A stretch of 64,000 bases of DNA from Micromonospora sp. WMMD1128 (GCF_027497235.1 NZ_CP114902.1:558001-622000); one strand, 5' to 3'; positions 47,313 through 56,693 are shown, numbered from the stretch's first letter. Notes: a model not told the origin generated them from the letters alone. Translations and numbers: made by a program.

Positions 47313-49703
47313 ATGCATCCTCTCTTCGACATTCCCGCGTCCCCGCCCGCGCCGGAGTCCCGGCCGACCCCGCCGCGCCGTCCCGGGGGCGCGCGGCCGG
47401 ATCCGCAGGCCCTCCTCGACGGCCTGAACGGCCCCCAACGGGACGCGGTGACCCACGCCGGCTCCCCACTGCTGATCGTGGCCGGTGCCGGCTCGGGCAA
47501 GACCCGGGTGCTCACCAACCGGATCGCCTACCTGCTGGCCGCCCGGGACGTGCACCCCGGCGAGATCATCGCGATCACCTTCACCAACAAGGCCGCCGGC
47601 GAGATGAAGGAGCGGGTGGCCGCGCTTGTCGGCCCGCGCGCCCGGCTGATGTGGGTGTCGACGTTCCACTCGGCCTGCGTCCGGATCCTGCGCGCCGAGC
47701 ACGAGCACGCCGGTCTCAAGTCGACCTTCTCGATCTACGACGCGGACGACTCGCGGCGACTGATGCAGATGGTGGCCCGCGAGCTGGACCTCGACCCGAA
47801 GCGCTACCCGGCCCGGGGCCTGGCCGCCCAGGTGTCCAACCTGAAGAACGAGCTGGTCGACCCGGAGGAGTTCGCCGGCCGGGCCAAGGGGCCCAACGAG
47901 CGGGCGCTCGCCGAGGCGTACGCGCTCTACCAGCGGCGGCTGCGCGAGGCGCACGCGCTCGACTTCGACGACCTGATCATGACCACGGTGCATCTGCTCC
48001 AGTCGCACCCGCACGTGGCGGAGAGCTACCGTCGCCGGTTCCGGCACGTGCTCGTGGACGAATACCAGGACACCAACCACGCCCAGTACGTGCTGATCAA
48101 GGAGTTGGTCTCCGGCACCGAGGGGATCCCGCCGGCCGAGCTGTGCGTGGTGGGCGACGCCGACCAGTCCATCTACGCCTTCCGCGGCGCGACCATCCGC
48201 AACATCCTGGAGTTCGAGCGGGACTTCACCGACGCCCGCACCATCCTGCTGGAGCAGAACTACCGCTCCACCCAGACCATTCTCAACGCGGCCAACGCGG
48301 TGATCGACCGGAACACGTCGCGCAAGCCCAAACGGCTGTGGAGCGACGCCGGCGCCGGCGAGCAGATCGTCGGCTACGTGGCCGACACCGAGCACGCCGA
48401 GGCGGACTGGGTGGCGCGGGAGATCGACCGGCTGGTCGACGCCGGTGACACCCGCCCGGGCGACGTGGCCGTCTTCTACCGCACCAACGCGATGTCCCGG
48501 GTGTTCGAGGAGGTGTTCATCCGGGTCGGCCTGCCCTACAAGGTGGTCGGCGGGGTGCGCTTCTACGAGCGCAAGGAGGTCCGCGACGCGCTCGCCTACC
48601 TGCGCGCGGTGGTCAACGACGACGACACGGTCAGCCTGCGCCGGATCCTCAACACCCCCCGCCGGGGCATCGGCGAGCGGGCCGAGGCGTGCGTCGAGGC
48701 ACTTGCCGGGCGGGACCGCATCTCGTTCGGCGCCGCGCTGCGTCGGGCGAAGGACGCGCCGGGGATCTCCAGCCGGGCCGCCAACGGCATCGCCGAGTTC
48801 GTCGCGCTGCTCGACGCCGCGCGCGAGCTGGCCGCCACCGGCACCCCGGAGGAGGTCCTGGAGGCGCTGCTGACCCGCTCGGGCTACCTGGCCGAGCTGG
48901 AGGAGAGCCTCGATCCGCAGGACGCCGGCCGGGTGGACAACCTCCAGGAGCTGGTGAGTGTCGCCCGGGAATACACCGAGCGGGTCGAGGCGCTGGGCGC
49001 CGACGACGAGCGGGCCACCCTGGCCGGTTTCCTGGAGCAGGTGGCGCTTGTCGCCGACGCCGACCAGATCCCCTCCGACGATCCCGATCACCAGGGCGTG
49101 GTCACCCTCATGACGCTGCACACCGCCAAGGGGCTGGAGTTCCCGGTGGTCTTCCTGAGCGGCCTGGAGGACGGCGTCTTCCCGCACCTGCGCTCCCTCG
49201 GCGACACCCGCGAGCTGGAGGAGGAACGGCGCCTGGCGTACGTGGGGATCACCCGTGCCCGGCAGCGGCTCTACCTGTCCCGGGCGGTCACCCGCTCGGC
49301 CTGGGGCGCGCCGGCCTACAACCCGCCGTCGCGGTTTCTGGAGGAGTTGCCGCCGGAGCTGGTGCGCTGGGAGCGCACCGAGGGGTCGTACACCTCGTGG
49401 GGTGGCGGTGGGGCCGGGGTCGGCGGCCGGGCGGACCGGTCGTCGGGTGGCTTCACCGGTGGCACGCCCAAGGCCACCCAGCTCGCCAAGCGTCTCGGTG
49501 TGGACGCCAGCCGGCTGGCCACCGCGAGCGAGTTGAAGCAGGCCCCGAAGGTCTCGGCGGGCGACCGGGTCAACCACCAGCGCTACGGCCTGGGCCGGGT
49601 GCTGGCGGTGGAGGGCGCCGGGCCGGGTGCGCGGGCCCAGATCGACTTCGGTGACCAGACCATGTGGCTGGTGCTGCGGCACGCGCCGATCGACAAGCTC
49701 TGA
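47313..49703 (+). CDS. uvrD: ATP-dependent DNA helicase UvrD/PcrA
   Basis: A 796-aa SF1A 3'-5' helicase for nucleotide-excision and mismatch-type repair and for replication restart. Motif I is VAGAGSGKTR, motif Ia ITFTNKAAGEM, motif II VDEYQDTN, motif III GDADQSIYAFRGA, motif IV LEQNYRST, and motif V/VI TLMTLHTAKGLEFPVVF and VGITRARQRLYLSRA. The C-terminal 60 residues (GDRVNHQRYGLGRVLAVEG) are the Tudor-like RNA-polymerase-interacting domain of PcrA. The N-terminal 30 residues are Pro-rich. Confidence 0.96.
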   Translation: MHPLFDIPASPPAPESRPTPPRRPGGARPDPQALLDGLNGPQRDAVTHAGSPLLIVAGAGSGKTRVLTNRIAYLLAARDVHPGEIIAITFTNKAAGEMKERVAALVGPRARLMWVSTFHSACVRILRAEHEHAGLKSTFSIYDADDSRRLMQMVARELDLDPKRYPARGLAAQVSNLKNELVDPEEFAGRAKGPNERALAEAYALYQRRLREAHALDFDDLIMTTVHLLQSHPHVAESYRRRFRHVLVDEYQDTNHAQYVLIKELVSGTEGIPPAELCVVGDADQSIYAFRGATIRNILEFERDFTDARTILLEQNYRSTQTILNAANAVIDRNTSRKPKRLWSDAGAGEQIVGYVADTEHAEADWVAREIDRLVDAGDTRPGDVAVFYRTNAMSRVFEEVFIRVGLPYKVVGGVRFYERKEVRDALAYLRAVVNDDDTVSLRRILNTPRRGIGERAEACVEALAGRDRISFGAALRRAKDAPGISSRAANGIAEFVALLDAARELAATGTPEEVLEALLTRSGYLAELEESLDPQDAGRVDNLQELVSVAREYTERVEALGADDERATLAGFLEQVALVADADQIPSDDPDHQGVVTLMTLHTAKGLEFPVVFLSGLEDGVFPHLRSLGDTRELEEERRLAYVGITRARQRLYLSRAVTRSAWGAPAYNPPSRFLEELPPELVRWERTEGSYTSWGGGGAGVGGRADRSSGGFTGGTPKATQLAKRLGVDASRLATASELKQAPKVSAGDRVNHQRYGLGRVLAVEGAGPGARAQIDFGDQTMWLVLRHAPIDKL

Positions 49704-49706
49704 GCG

Positions 49707-49741
49707 CGGGGCCGGTCCGGCGTCGCGCCGGACCGGCCCCG
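49707..49741. terminator. Terminator between uvrD and the M23 gene
   Basis: Perfect 16-base arms CGGGGCCGGTCCGGCG and CGCCGGACCGGCCCCG with a 3-nt loop, directly after the uvrD stop and before the convergent M23 stop, so it can serve both. Confidence 0.85.
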
Positions 49742-49758
49742 TCCTCGTGCGGTGGCGG

Positions 49759-50508
49759 TCAGCAGGCCACGTCGATGCCCCGGGCGCGCAGGAACGGCGC
49801 CGGGTCGATCTGGTTCCACATGGCGCCTTGGTGCACCTCGAAGTGCAGGTGCGGGCCGGTGGCGTCGCCGGTGGCGCCCTCGTAGCCGATGACCTGGCCG
49901 ACCTTCACCCGGTCGCCGACGTCGACGAGGAGCCGGCTCTGGTGTGCGTAGTGGGTCAGGTAGCCGTTGTGGTGGTCGACGAAGACGGAGTTGCCGTACC
50001 CGTCGCCCACGTCGCCGGCCTTGACCACGGTGCCGGCCGCGGCGGCCCGGATCGGGGTGCCGGCGGGCATGGCGAAGTCGATGCCGGCGTGCAGGGTGCC
50101 CCACCGCTGCCCGTAGCAGGAGGTGATGTCGGCGCCCTCCATCGGGATGACCCAGCTCGGCTTCGGCGCGGCCTTCTTGGGCTTGGGCTTCGCCGTTACC
50201 TTCGCCGTCACTTTCTTCTTCGGCTTCGGGGTGGTCGTGCTCGGGCTCGGGGACGGGCTGGCCGGGCCGGCGGACGGGGTGACCGGAGCGGCCGGTTCGC
50301 GGGCCGACCGGTCGGCCCGGGCGGCGGCGTCGGCGCGCGCCCGCGCGTCGAGGTCGATCGCGGCGGGCGGCGGGGCCGGGTCGTCGGCGGTGACGACCAC
50401 GACGCCACCGAGGCCGAGGCCGAGCAGGGCCACTGCGGCGGTGGCCAGATATGCGGTACGCCGGCCGGTGCGCCGGTGCCGGGCGGGGGTGGGGCTGCGG
50501 TGCTGCAC
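49759..50508 (-). CDS. M23 family metallopeptidase, copy 1
   Basis: About 249 aa. An N-terminal transmembrane or signal segment (AYLATAAVALLGLGLGGVVVV), an Ala/Arg and Pro/Ser/Thr-rich linker with a Lys/Pro stretch (KPKKKVTAKVTAKPKPKKA), then a LytM domain with zinc ligands in HAGIDFAMPAG and HLHFEV. It cleaves peptidoglycan cross-bridges at the cell surface. The GTG at 50508 is preferred (GAAGG five bases upstream); GTG 50520 is in frame. A paralogue lies just upstream on the same strand. Confidence 0.88.
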   Translation of the reverse strand: MQHRSPTPARHRRTGRRTAYLATAAVALLGLGLGGVVVVTADDPAPPPAAIDLDARARADAAARADRSAREPAAPVTPSAGPASPSPSPSTTTPKPKKKVTAKVTAKPKPKKAAPKPSWVIPMEGADITSCYGQRWGTLHAGIDFAMPAGTPIRAAAAGTVVKAGDVGDGYGNSVFVDHHNGYLTHYAHQSRLLVDVGDRVKVGQVIGYEGATGDATGPHLHFEVHQGAMWNQIDPAPFLRARGIDVAC

Positions 50509-50725
50509 GGGAACCTTCACCAGTCGAGGGGCACGTGTGACCTGGAAATACTGGTGTCGGCGTATGGCCGGGCCGGTGGCGGGTTCGTGGCGGCGGCGGG
50601 GGCGGCGCGGGATGGTGTCCGGCTTTCGGGTCGACTGGGTGGTTCGCCGAAAGAGTCGATCATCGAGGGCTGTGGGGCCGCTCACATCCACAGGTGTGAC
50701 GCGCCCCACGTGTGGAGACGCGAAA

Positions 50726-50751
50726 CCGCCCGGATCGCGTGATCCGGGCGG
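50726..50751 (-). terminator. Terminator of the second M23 gene
   Basis: Arms CCGCCCGGATC and GATCCGGGCGG, 4-nt loop. On the minus strand it is followed by TTTCG, about 20 nt past the stop at 50772. Confidence 0.75.
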
Positions 50752-50771
50752 CTATCGGGCGGTGCGGAGAG

Positions 50772-51491
50772 TCAGGAGGCGGCTACGTCGCCGTAGAGTG
50801 CCTCGGTTTCGAGCTTGATGTCCACTCCGCGCTCCTGGAGCCACGGCACCGGGTCCAGCGGCTGGCCGTTGACATGCACTTCGAGGTGCAGGTGCGAGCC
50901 GTACGAGTGGCCGGTGTTGCCGACGAGGCCGAGCTGGTCGCCGGCCTTCACCTGCTGGCCCTCCTTGACCGTCACCGCGGAGGAGTGGCCGTAGATCGCC
51001 TCGGTGCCGTCGGCGTGCCGGACGATCACGGCGTAGCCGTAGCCGCCGAACCAGCCGGCCTTGGTGACCGTGCCGGAGTGGATGGCCTGGTAGGGGGTGC
51101 CCTCCGGGGCGACCAGGTCGACGCCGGTGTGCAGCTTGCCCCAGCGCACGCCGTAGGGCGACTTGAAGTCGTAGCCGTGCAGGGGGAGGAGGTAGGGGTC
51201 CTGCTCCGTGGCGTCCGTGGTCGCGTCGCTCGACCGGTCGGAACGGGTGGCCCGGTCGGCGCTGTCGGCCCGGGCCGCGGCGTCCTGGCTGGCGATCGAC
51301 GCCTGCCGGAGCTCGTCGAGAACCGAGGGGCTGACGCTCTTGGCGTCGGGGAGGGCGTTCGCGCCGAGGGCGACGATGCCGGCGCCGACGAAGGCGGTGG
51401 TGACGACCGCCGCGTAGCGGCTCCGCGGGGGGGTGGGTACGCGGCGACGGCCGCGATATCTATCGGGCTCAGACGACAGGCGCTGGCGCAC
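50772..51491 (-). CDS. M23 family metallopeptidase, copy 2
   Basis: About 239 aa. A basic N-terminus, a hydrophobic segment (AAVVTTAFVGAGIVALGANAL), a Ser/Asp/Arg linker, then a LytM domain with HTGVDLVAPEG and SHLHLEV zinc motifs. The domain starts at the PYGVRWGKLHTG block. It is an extracytoplasmic peptidoglycan endopeptidase, or a LytM factor if inactive, but all ligands are present. The GTG at 51491 is chosen because GGAGGG lies about six bases upstream; the GTG at 51497 overlaps it. It matches the position of the M23 gene Rv0950c in Mycobacterium (from memory). Confidence 0.88.
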   Translation of the reverse strand: MRQRLSSEPDRYRGRRRVPTPPRSRYAAVVTTAFVGAGIVALGANALPDAKSVSPSVLDELRQASIASQDAAARADSADRATRSDRSSDATTDATEQDPYLLPLHGYDFKSPYGVRWGKLHTGVDLVAPEGTPYQAIHSGTVTKAGWFGGYGYAVIVRHADGTEAIYGHSSAVTVKEGQQVKAGDQLGLVGNTGHSYGSHLHLEVHVNGQPLDPVPWLQERGVDIKLETEALYGDVAAS

Positions 51492-51874
51492 GCACACCCT
51501 CCGTTGTCGGGGATCCGATGCGACCTCGGACCGTTCGGTGAAGCTCGGTCGAACCTCCGGTGTCGCGTCGTCACCCGTCCGTGGACTCGATGACAACCGA
51601 GCACACGTTAGCCAACCGCCACTCCTGTCACAAGCTGAAGCGCCGAACCGGCGATTCGTTATGTCCGTTTCCGTCTGCCCTTGTCAGGTTTCGTGCCGCT
51701 GGTTGGATGGCCCCGCCCCTGTCCATTCGTAGCGGACGGTGACCATTCGGCGGAGGTGTCCGGCTTCCTGCGTACGCGATCGGGCGGTAGGGGTCGGCCC
51801 GGGTTCCGGCAGCCCACCCGGCCGGGTTACCGTTCGTTCAGGTCAGGAGTGCCGCCGGTGAAAGGTGTACGTAG
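51492..51874. other. 383-base divergent intergenic region
   Basis: On the minus strand TTGTGA (51633-51628), 17 nt, TAACGT (51610-51605) is a good promoter for the M23 gene with a leader of about 105 nt. That leader can pair GCTCGGT with ACCGAGC and GTTGTC with GACAAC, so it may be structured, but it does not look like the c-di-AMP riboswitch often found before wall hydrolases. The right half feeds the B12-binding gene; GAAAGG before 51875 is a weak ribosome site. Confidence 0.45.
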
Positions 51875-52279
51875 ATGAGCTCTCGTATCCGGGTCGTCGT
51901 CGCGAAGCCCGGCCTGGACGGCCACGACCGGGGCGCGAAGGTCGTGGCCCGTGCCCTGCGCGACGCGGGCATGGAGGTCATCTACACCGGTCTGCACCAG
52001 ACCCCGGAGCAGATCGTCGAGACGGCGATCCAGGAGGACGCGGACGCGGTCGGGCTCTCGGTGCTCTCCGGCGCGCACATGACCCTCTTCAAGCGGGTCG
52101 TCGAGCTGCTCGCCGCGCGCGAGGCCGCCGACATCGTGGTCTTCGGCGGCGGCATCATCCCGGAGGGCGACATCCCGGAGCTGGAACGGCTCGGGGTCGC
52201 GAAGATCTTCACCCCGGGTGCCACCACCGGATCGATCGTGGACTGGGTGCGGGAGAACGTCGCACAGCCGGTCGGCTGA
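51875..52279 (+). CDS. Stand-alone cobalamin-binding domain protein (methylmalonyl-CoA mutase C-terminal type)
   Basis: 134 aa. A single Rossmann-like B12-binding domain with the base-off/His-on signature: H17 in GLDGHDRG, then LSVLSGAHM and [12 protein letters not shown]. In acyl-CoA mutases this domain is fused to, or partners, a catalytic TIM-barrel subunit, absent in this window. It lies upstream of sucCD, which consume succinyl-CoA, the product of methylmalonyl-CoA mutase, but a direct link is inference. It is a common actinobacterial orphan. Confidence 0.9.
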   Translation: MSSRIRVVVAKPGLDGHDRGAKVVARALRDAGMEVIYTGLHQTPEQIVETAIQEDADAVGLSVLSGAHMTLFKRVVELLAAREAADIVVFGGGIIPEGDIPELERLGVAKIFTPGATTGSIVDWVRENVAQPVG

Positions 52280-52561
52280 GAGCGTCGGCACCGGAACGCG
52301 GGCAGGGGGAGGGGCCGGACGCACCCCTCACACGCCCGGCCCCTCTATGCACGATGCCCCGCCGCCACCCCTCGACCGACAGGGCATCGGCCGCTCCCGT
52401 CATCGCGCTTGACCAGCGCTCCGACATCACACTCAACGACGCCCCTGACCGGGGGTTACGCCCCGTTCGGGAGATCCCCCGGACGGCTGACGCCGCACCC
52501 CGCACGCCGGCCCCGGCCCACGACGACGGCTGTGCATTACCGCACACCGGACACCCGCTCG

Positions 52562-52590
52562 GTTGCCCCCGGTTCCCATCTCGTTAGGCT
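52562..52590 (+). promoter_or_regulatory. sucCD promoter
   Basis: TTGCCC (52562-52567), 17 nt, TAGGCT (52585-52590): the best-matched -35/-10 pair in the window. Transcription should begin around 52597, at a five-codon ATG frame. Confidence 0.7.
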
Positions 52591-52597
52591 GCGGCAA

Positions 52598-52615
52598 ATG
52601 GCCTGTCCGTTCTGA
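52598..52615 (+). CDS. Candidate leaderless five-codon uORF before sucC
   Basis: ATG GCC TGT CCG TTC TGA begins 7 nt after the -10 box. Its TGA overlaps an ATG (52615) that is in frame with sucC, giving TGATG stop-start coupling. Translation could reinitiate to give a SucC with 27 extra residues, or the uORF could regulate sucCD. Confidence 0.4.
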   Translation: MACPF

Positions 52616-52695
52616 TGACAGGCGTCAAACTGATTTTTTCCAACGCTGGTAGCGGCGCGACGGCGCGCCGCGGAGACGGGACGGGACGCGCAATC

Positions 52696-53874
52696 GTGGA
52701 CCTGTACGAGTACCAGGGGCGGGACCTGTTCGAGCGGCACGGCTTGCCCGTGCTGGCCGGCGGCGTCGCCACGACCCCGGAGGAGGCCCGCGCGATCGCC
52801 GAACGCCTCGGCGGCCGGGTGGTCGTCAAGGCACAGGTGAAGGTCGGTGGCCGCGGCAAGGCCGGCGGCGTGAAGCTGGCCGAGGGCGCGGAGGAGACGG
52901 TGGCCCGGGCCACCGACATCCTCGGCATGGACATCAAGGGCCACACCGTCCACAAGGTCATGATCACGGTGACCGCGGACGTGGCCGAGGAGTACTACTT
53001 CTCGTACCTGCTCGACCGGGCGAACCGCACCTTCCTCTGCATCGCCAGCGTGGCCGGCGGCATGGACATCGAGGCGGTCGCCGCCGAGACCCCCGACAAG
53101 GTCGTCAAGGCGCCGATCGACGCCAACACCGGCGTGGACGAGGCAACGGCCCGCGAGATCGTCACCGCGGCCAACTTCCCCGCCGAGGTCGCCGACCAGG
53201 TCGTCGACGTCGCGGTCGGGTTGTGGCAGGCGTTCGTCGCCGAGGACGCCACCCTGGTCGAGGTGAACCCGCTGGCCACCACGAAGGACGGCAAGCTGCT
53301 GCTCCTGGACGCCAAGGTCACCCTGGACGAGAACGCCGGGTTCCGGCACCCGGACCACGAGGCCCTGGTCGACCAGGCGTCGGTGGACCCGCTGGAGCAG
53401 GCGGCCAAGGAGAAGAACCTCAACTACGTCAAGCTCGACGGCGAGGTCGGCATCATCGGCAACGGCGCCGGCCTGGTCATGTCCACGCTCGACGTGGTCG
53501 CGTACGCGGGTGAGCGGCACGGCGGCGTCAAGCCGGCCAACTTCCTCGACATCGGCGGCGGCGCGAGCGCCGAGGTGATGGCGAACGGCCTGGAGATCGT
53601 GCTCTCCGACCCGTCGGTGAAGAGCGTCTTCGTCAACGTCTTCGGCGGCATCACCGCCTGCGACGCGGTCGCCAACGGCATCGTGCAGGCGCTGGCGCTG
53701 CTCGACCAGCGCGGCGAGAAGGCCACCAAGCCGCTCGTGGTCCGCCTCGACGGCAACAACGCCGAGGCCGGTCGGGCCATCCTCGACGGCGCGGCGAACC
53801 CGCTCATCCAGCGGGTCGACACCATGGACGGCGCGGCCGAGCGGGCCGCCGAGCTGGCAGCGGCGGGGGTCTAG
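52696..53874 (+). CDS. sucC: Succinyl-CoA ligase beta subunit
   Basis: 392 aa. An ATP-grasp enzyme of the TCA cycle making succinate and nucleoside triphosphate from succinyl-Co[20 protein letters not shown] is the family start, [19 protein letters not shown] the nucleotide grasp, [12 protein letters not shown] the metal site and [15 protein letters not shown] the CoA-ligase domain. GTG 52696 is used since the family begins at MDLYEYQ. The frame is open to an ATG at 52615 without homology. Confidence 0.95.
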   Translation: MDLYEYQGRDLFERHGLPVLAGGVATTPEEARAIAERLGGRVVVKAQVKVGGRGKAGGVKLAEGAEETVARATDILGMDIKGHTVHKVMITVTADVAEEYYFSYLLDRANRTFLCIASVAGGMDIEAVAAETPDKVVKAPIDANTGVDEATAREIVTAANFPAEVADQVVDVAVGLWQAFVAEDATLVEVNPLATTKDGKLLLLDAKVTLDENAGFRHPDHEALVDQASVDPLEQAAKEKNLNYVKLDGEVGIIGNGAGLVMSTLDVVAYAGERHGGVKPANFLDIGGGASAEVMANGLEIVLSDPSVKSVFVNVFGGITACDAVANGIVQALALLDQRGEKATKPLVVRLDGNNAEAGRAILDGAANPLIQRVDTMDGAAERAAELAAAGV

Positions 53875-53877
53875 ACA

Positions 53878-54765
53878 ATGGCTATCTGGCTGACCAAGGA
53901 CTCCAAGGTCATCGTGCAGGGCATGACCGGTTCCGAGGGTTCCAAGCACACCCGGCGGATGCTCGCCGCGGGCACCACCGTCGTCGGTGGCGTCAACCCG
54001 CGCAAGGCCGGCACGACAGTCGACTTCGACGGGACCGAGCTGCCGGTGTTCGCCTCCGTCGCGGACGCGATGAAGGAAACCGGCGCCGACGTCACGGTCA
54101 TCTTCGTGCCGCCGCAGTTCACCAAGGCCGCGGTGGTCGAGGCGATCGACGCCGGCATCGACCTGGCCGTGGTGATCACCGAGGGCGTGCCGGTGCACGA
54201 CACCGCCGCGTTCTGGGCGTACAACGTGGCCCAGGGCGAGCGGACCCGGATCATCGGCCCGAACTGCCCGGGCATCGCCTCGCCGGGCGCGTCGAACGCC
54301 GGCATCATCCCGGCCGACATCACCGGCGCCGGCCGGATCGGCCTGGTCAGCAAGAGCGGCACGCTGACCTACCAGATGATGTACGAGCTGCGCGACATCG
54401 GCTTCTCCACCTGTGTCGGCATCGGTGGTGACCCGATCATCGGCACCACCCACATCGACGCGCTGGCCGCGTTCGAGGCGGACCCGGAGACCGACGCGAT
54501 CGTCATGATCGGTGAGATCGGCGGCGACGCCGAGGAGCGCGCGGCCGAGTTCATCAAGGCCAACGTCACCAAGCCGGTGGTCGGCTACATCGCCGGCTTC
54601 ACCGCTCCGCCCGGTAAGACCATGGGTCACGCCGGCGCGATCATCTCCGGCTCGGCCGGCACCGCCGACGCCAAGAAGGCGGCGCTGGAGGCGGTCGGCG
54701 TCAAGGTCGGCAAGACCCCGACCGAGACCGCCAACCTGATGCGGGAGATCATGTCCGGCCGCTGA
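53878..54765 (+). CDS. sucD: Succinyl-CoA ligase alpha subunit
   Basis: 295 aa. CoA-binding Rossmann domain ([28 protein letters not shown]) and ligase domain with the phosphorylated histidine H251 in [22 protein letters not shown] is the second signature. It starts 3 nt after the sucC stop and forms the heterodimer or heterotetramer with SucC. Confidence 0.95.
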   Translation: MAIWLTKDSKVIVQGMTGSEGSKHTRRMLAAGTTVVGGVNPRKAGTTVDFDGTELPVFASVADAMKETGADVTVIFVPPQFTKAAVVEAIDAGIDLAVVITEGVPVHDTAAFWAYNVAQGERTRIIGPNCPGIASPGASNAGIIPADITGAGRIGLVSKSGTLTYQMMYELRDIGFSTCVGIGGDPIIGTTHIDALAAFEADPETDAIVMIGEIGGDAEERAAEFIKANVTKPVVGYIAGFTAPPGKTMGHAGAIISGSAGTADAKKAALEAVGVKVGKTPTETANLMREIMSGR

Positions 54766-54782
54766 GCGGTCCGTGCTGTGCC

Positions 54783-54815
54783 GAGGGGGTCGACCGGTTC
54801 GCGGTCGGCCCCCTC
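54783..54815. terminator. sucCD terminator
   Basis: 14-base arms GAGGGGGTCGACCG and CGGTCGGCCCCCTC with one mismatch and a 5-nt loop, between the convergent sucD and DUF4190-like genes. Confidence 0.8.
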
Positions 54816-54820
54816 GTCGG

Positions 54821-55090
54821 TCAGCGGTACCAGTACGGGTAGTAGTAGTTGCCCCGGGCCCGCACGATCGCGCTGGCGATGATGTTGACGACGCCGAACG
54901 CGACGGCCAGCCAGCCGAGCAGCGGCGACTTACCGAAGCGCCGGGCGTCCCGGATCGACAGCACGCCGAAGACGATGCCCAGGATGCCGCAGCAGATCAG
55001 GCCGAGCACGATGCCGAGGACGCCCCAGAGCGTGGTCCGGTCCCGGCCGGCGGCCGGGGGCGGCGGTGGCGGCGGGTAGGGAGCGTTCAC
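54821..55090 (-). CDS. Small two-helix membrane protein, DUF4190-like
   Basis: 89 aa. A Pro-rich N-terminus (YPPPPPPPAAGRDR), then two transmembrane helices: LWGVLGIVLGLICCGILGIVFG and LLGWLAVAFGVVNIIASAIV, and an aromatic tail (NYYYPYWYR). The pattern is that of DUF4190-type actinobacterial membrane proteins of unknown role. The GTG start has GGAGGAA three bases upstream. It resembles the gene at 56739. Confidence 0.75.
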   Translation of the reverse strand: MNAPYPPPPPPPAAGRDRTTLWGVLGIVLGLICCGILGIVFGVLSIRDARRFGKSPLLGWLAVAFGVVNIIASAIVRARGNYYYPYWYR

Positions 55091-55250
55091 GGCTTCCTCC
55101 GGGCGGTCGGTGCCGCGACAGGAAAGGTCGCGCCTGAAGCCGAGGCTAGACCGGATCTCCGCCGCCGATCCGGGGGTTCGGCGAACTCGCCCCGGTCCCG
55201 GCCCGGTATCGGACTGCCGTCCGTCGCGCGGCGTGCCAGAGTAGACGACG

Positions 55251-56612
55251 ATGTCACGTCCCACCCCTGACCAGCCCCGCCGGGCCGCCGGTCCTGCCGC
55301 CGGCGCCCGGCCCCGAGGGCGTGCCCGCCCCGCCACCCCCGCGCCCCGCCGCGCCGCACGCGTGACCGCGCCCCGGCCGGGCGAGCCGTCCCGGGCTCCG
55401 CTGCCCGTCGCCGCCGGGGTGGCCGCGCTCTGGGCCGCGGTGACCTCCTGGCTGCCGGTCACCGTGGTGCTCGGCCTCGCCCAGCTCACCGAGGACGCCG
55501 GCTCGTTCTCCGGCGCCCTGCGCGCCGGTCTGGCCGGTTGGCTGCTCGGGCACGGGGTGCCGTTGCAGACCGACGCCGGGCCGCTCGGCCTGGCGCCGCT
55601 CGCCCTGAGCGTGCTCGTCGCCTGGCGACTCACCCGCGCCGGGGTGCACGTCAGCCGGGCCGTGGGCGCCCGCGGCACCGGCTCACCCCGGCAGGCACTC
55701 ACCGTCGCGGTCGCGGTCGGCTTCGGGTACGCGCTGCTCGGCGCGCTCGCCGCGCTCGTGGTCGGCACGGGCGGGTTGCGGGTCTCGCCGGTGACCGCCG
55801 CGCTCACGTTCGCCGCGTTCGGCGCCCCGGCCGCCCTGGTCGGCGCGTTGCGCACCACGGGCGTCTGGGCGCTGCTGGCGCGGAGTTGCCCGCCGGTCGT
55901 CCGCGACGGGCTGCGCGCCGGGCTGGTCGCGGCCCTGCTGCTGCTCGCCGCCAGCGCCGGGGCGGCCGGGCTCGCGGTGGCCACCGGTGGCGGTGACGCG
56001 GCCGACATGATCGGGGCGTACCGGACCGGGGTGGCCGGTCAGGCGGGCATCACGCTCGTCAGCCTCGCCTACGCGCCGAACGCCACCGCCTGGTCGGCCA
56101 GCTACCTGCTCGGCCCCGGGTTCGCCGTCGGCACGGACACCGCGGTACGCACGAGTGAGGTGTCGGTCGGCGCGCTGCCGGCCGTACCCTTGCTCGCCGG
56201 CCTGCCGCGCGGCCCGGTGGACGGGCTGGAGGCCGCGCTGCTCGCGGTGCCGGTGCTGGCCGCGATGGCGGCCGGCTGGCTGCTGGCGCGGCGGCTGCTG
56301 CGGGCGGCGGCCGAGGCGCGGGCCGAGGTCGGATGGCCGGAGCTGCTGGTCCCGGCCGCGCTCGCCGGCCCGGTCGCGGGCGTGCTGCTGGGGCTGGCCG
56401 CGGCGGCGTCCGGCGGGTCCCTCGGCGGTGGCCGGCTGGCCGAGATCGGCCCGTCGCCCTGGCCGGTGGCCGGCGTGGCCACGCTCGTGATCGCCGTGGG
56501 CGCGATGCTCGGCGCCGCCGCCACCCGCTCCCTGACCCGTCCCACCCCGCCACCTCGCCGGCGACCCCGCCCCGAACCCTCGTCCTCCCCGCCCCTGAAC
56601 TCCGCACGCTGA
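55251..56612 (+). CDS. DUF6350 family polytopic membrane protein
   Basis: 453 aa. A basic Pro/Arg-rich N-terminus of about 50 residues, then eight or more hydrophobic helices in several blocks (VAAGVAALWAAVTSWLPVTVVLG; ALTVAVAVGFGYALLGALAALVV; LVAALLLLAASAGAAGLAVA; GVATLVIAVGAMLGAAA), and a basic Pro-rich tail. The NATAWSASYLLGPGFAVG block is a recognisable family motif. It is conserved between sucCD and purN in actinobacteria. Its function is unknown. TAGACG lies 3 nt before the ATG, possibly a leaderless start. Confidence 0.8.
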   Translation: MSRPTPDQPRRAAGPAAGARPRGRARPATPAPRRAARVTAPRPGEPSRAPLPVAAGVAALWAAVTSWLPVTVVLGLAQLTEDAGSFSGALRAGLAGWLLGHGVPLQTDAGPLGLAPLALSVLVAWRLTRAGVHVSRAVGARGTGSPRQALTVAVAVGFGYALLGALAALVVGTGGLRVSPVTAALTFAAFGAPAALVGALRTTGVWALLARSCPPVVRDGLRAGLVAALLLLAASAGAAGLAVATGGGDAADMIGAYRTGVAGQAGITLVSLAYAPNATAWSASYLLGPGFAVGTDTAVRTSEVSVGALPAVPLLAGLPRGPVDGLEAALLAVPVLAAMAAGWLLARRLLRAAAEARAEVGWPELLVPAALAGPVAGVLLGLAAAASGGSLGGGRLAEIGPSPWPVAGVATLVIAVGAMLGAAATRSLTRPTPPPRRRPRPEPSSSPPLNSAR

Positions 56613-56617
56613 TGCCC

Positions 56618-56657
56618 GGAAAGCGTGGCCATTCCGCCTGGGATGGCCACGCTTTCC
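56618..56657. repeat. Perfect palindrome after the DUF6350 gene
   Basis: Arms GGAAAGCGTGGCCAT (56618-56632) and ATGGCCACGCTTTCC (56643-56657), loop TCCGCCTGGG. It lies six bases after the stop. It may be a terminator or a copy of another dispersed palindrome family; no second copy is seen in this window. Confidence 0.75.
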
Positions 56658-56693
56658 GTGAAAGAGGCCGCGTTCTGCGCGGCGCGGGCGAGG

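Noticed and set aside
47184..49682. Long minus-strand frame running from within uvrD into the leader peptide
   Set aside because: The part over uvrD is an antisense shadow. Only the last 21 codons, downstream of their own promoter, are proposed as real.
51492..51610. c-di-AMP (ydaO) riboswitch upstream of the M23 gene
   Set aside because: Expected by context in actinobacteria, but I could not find the conserved ydaO core; only generic pairing is visible.
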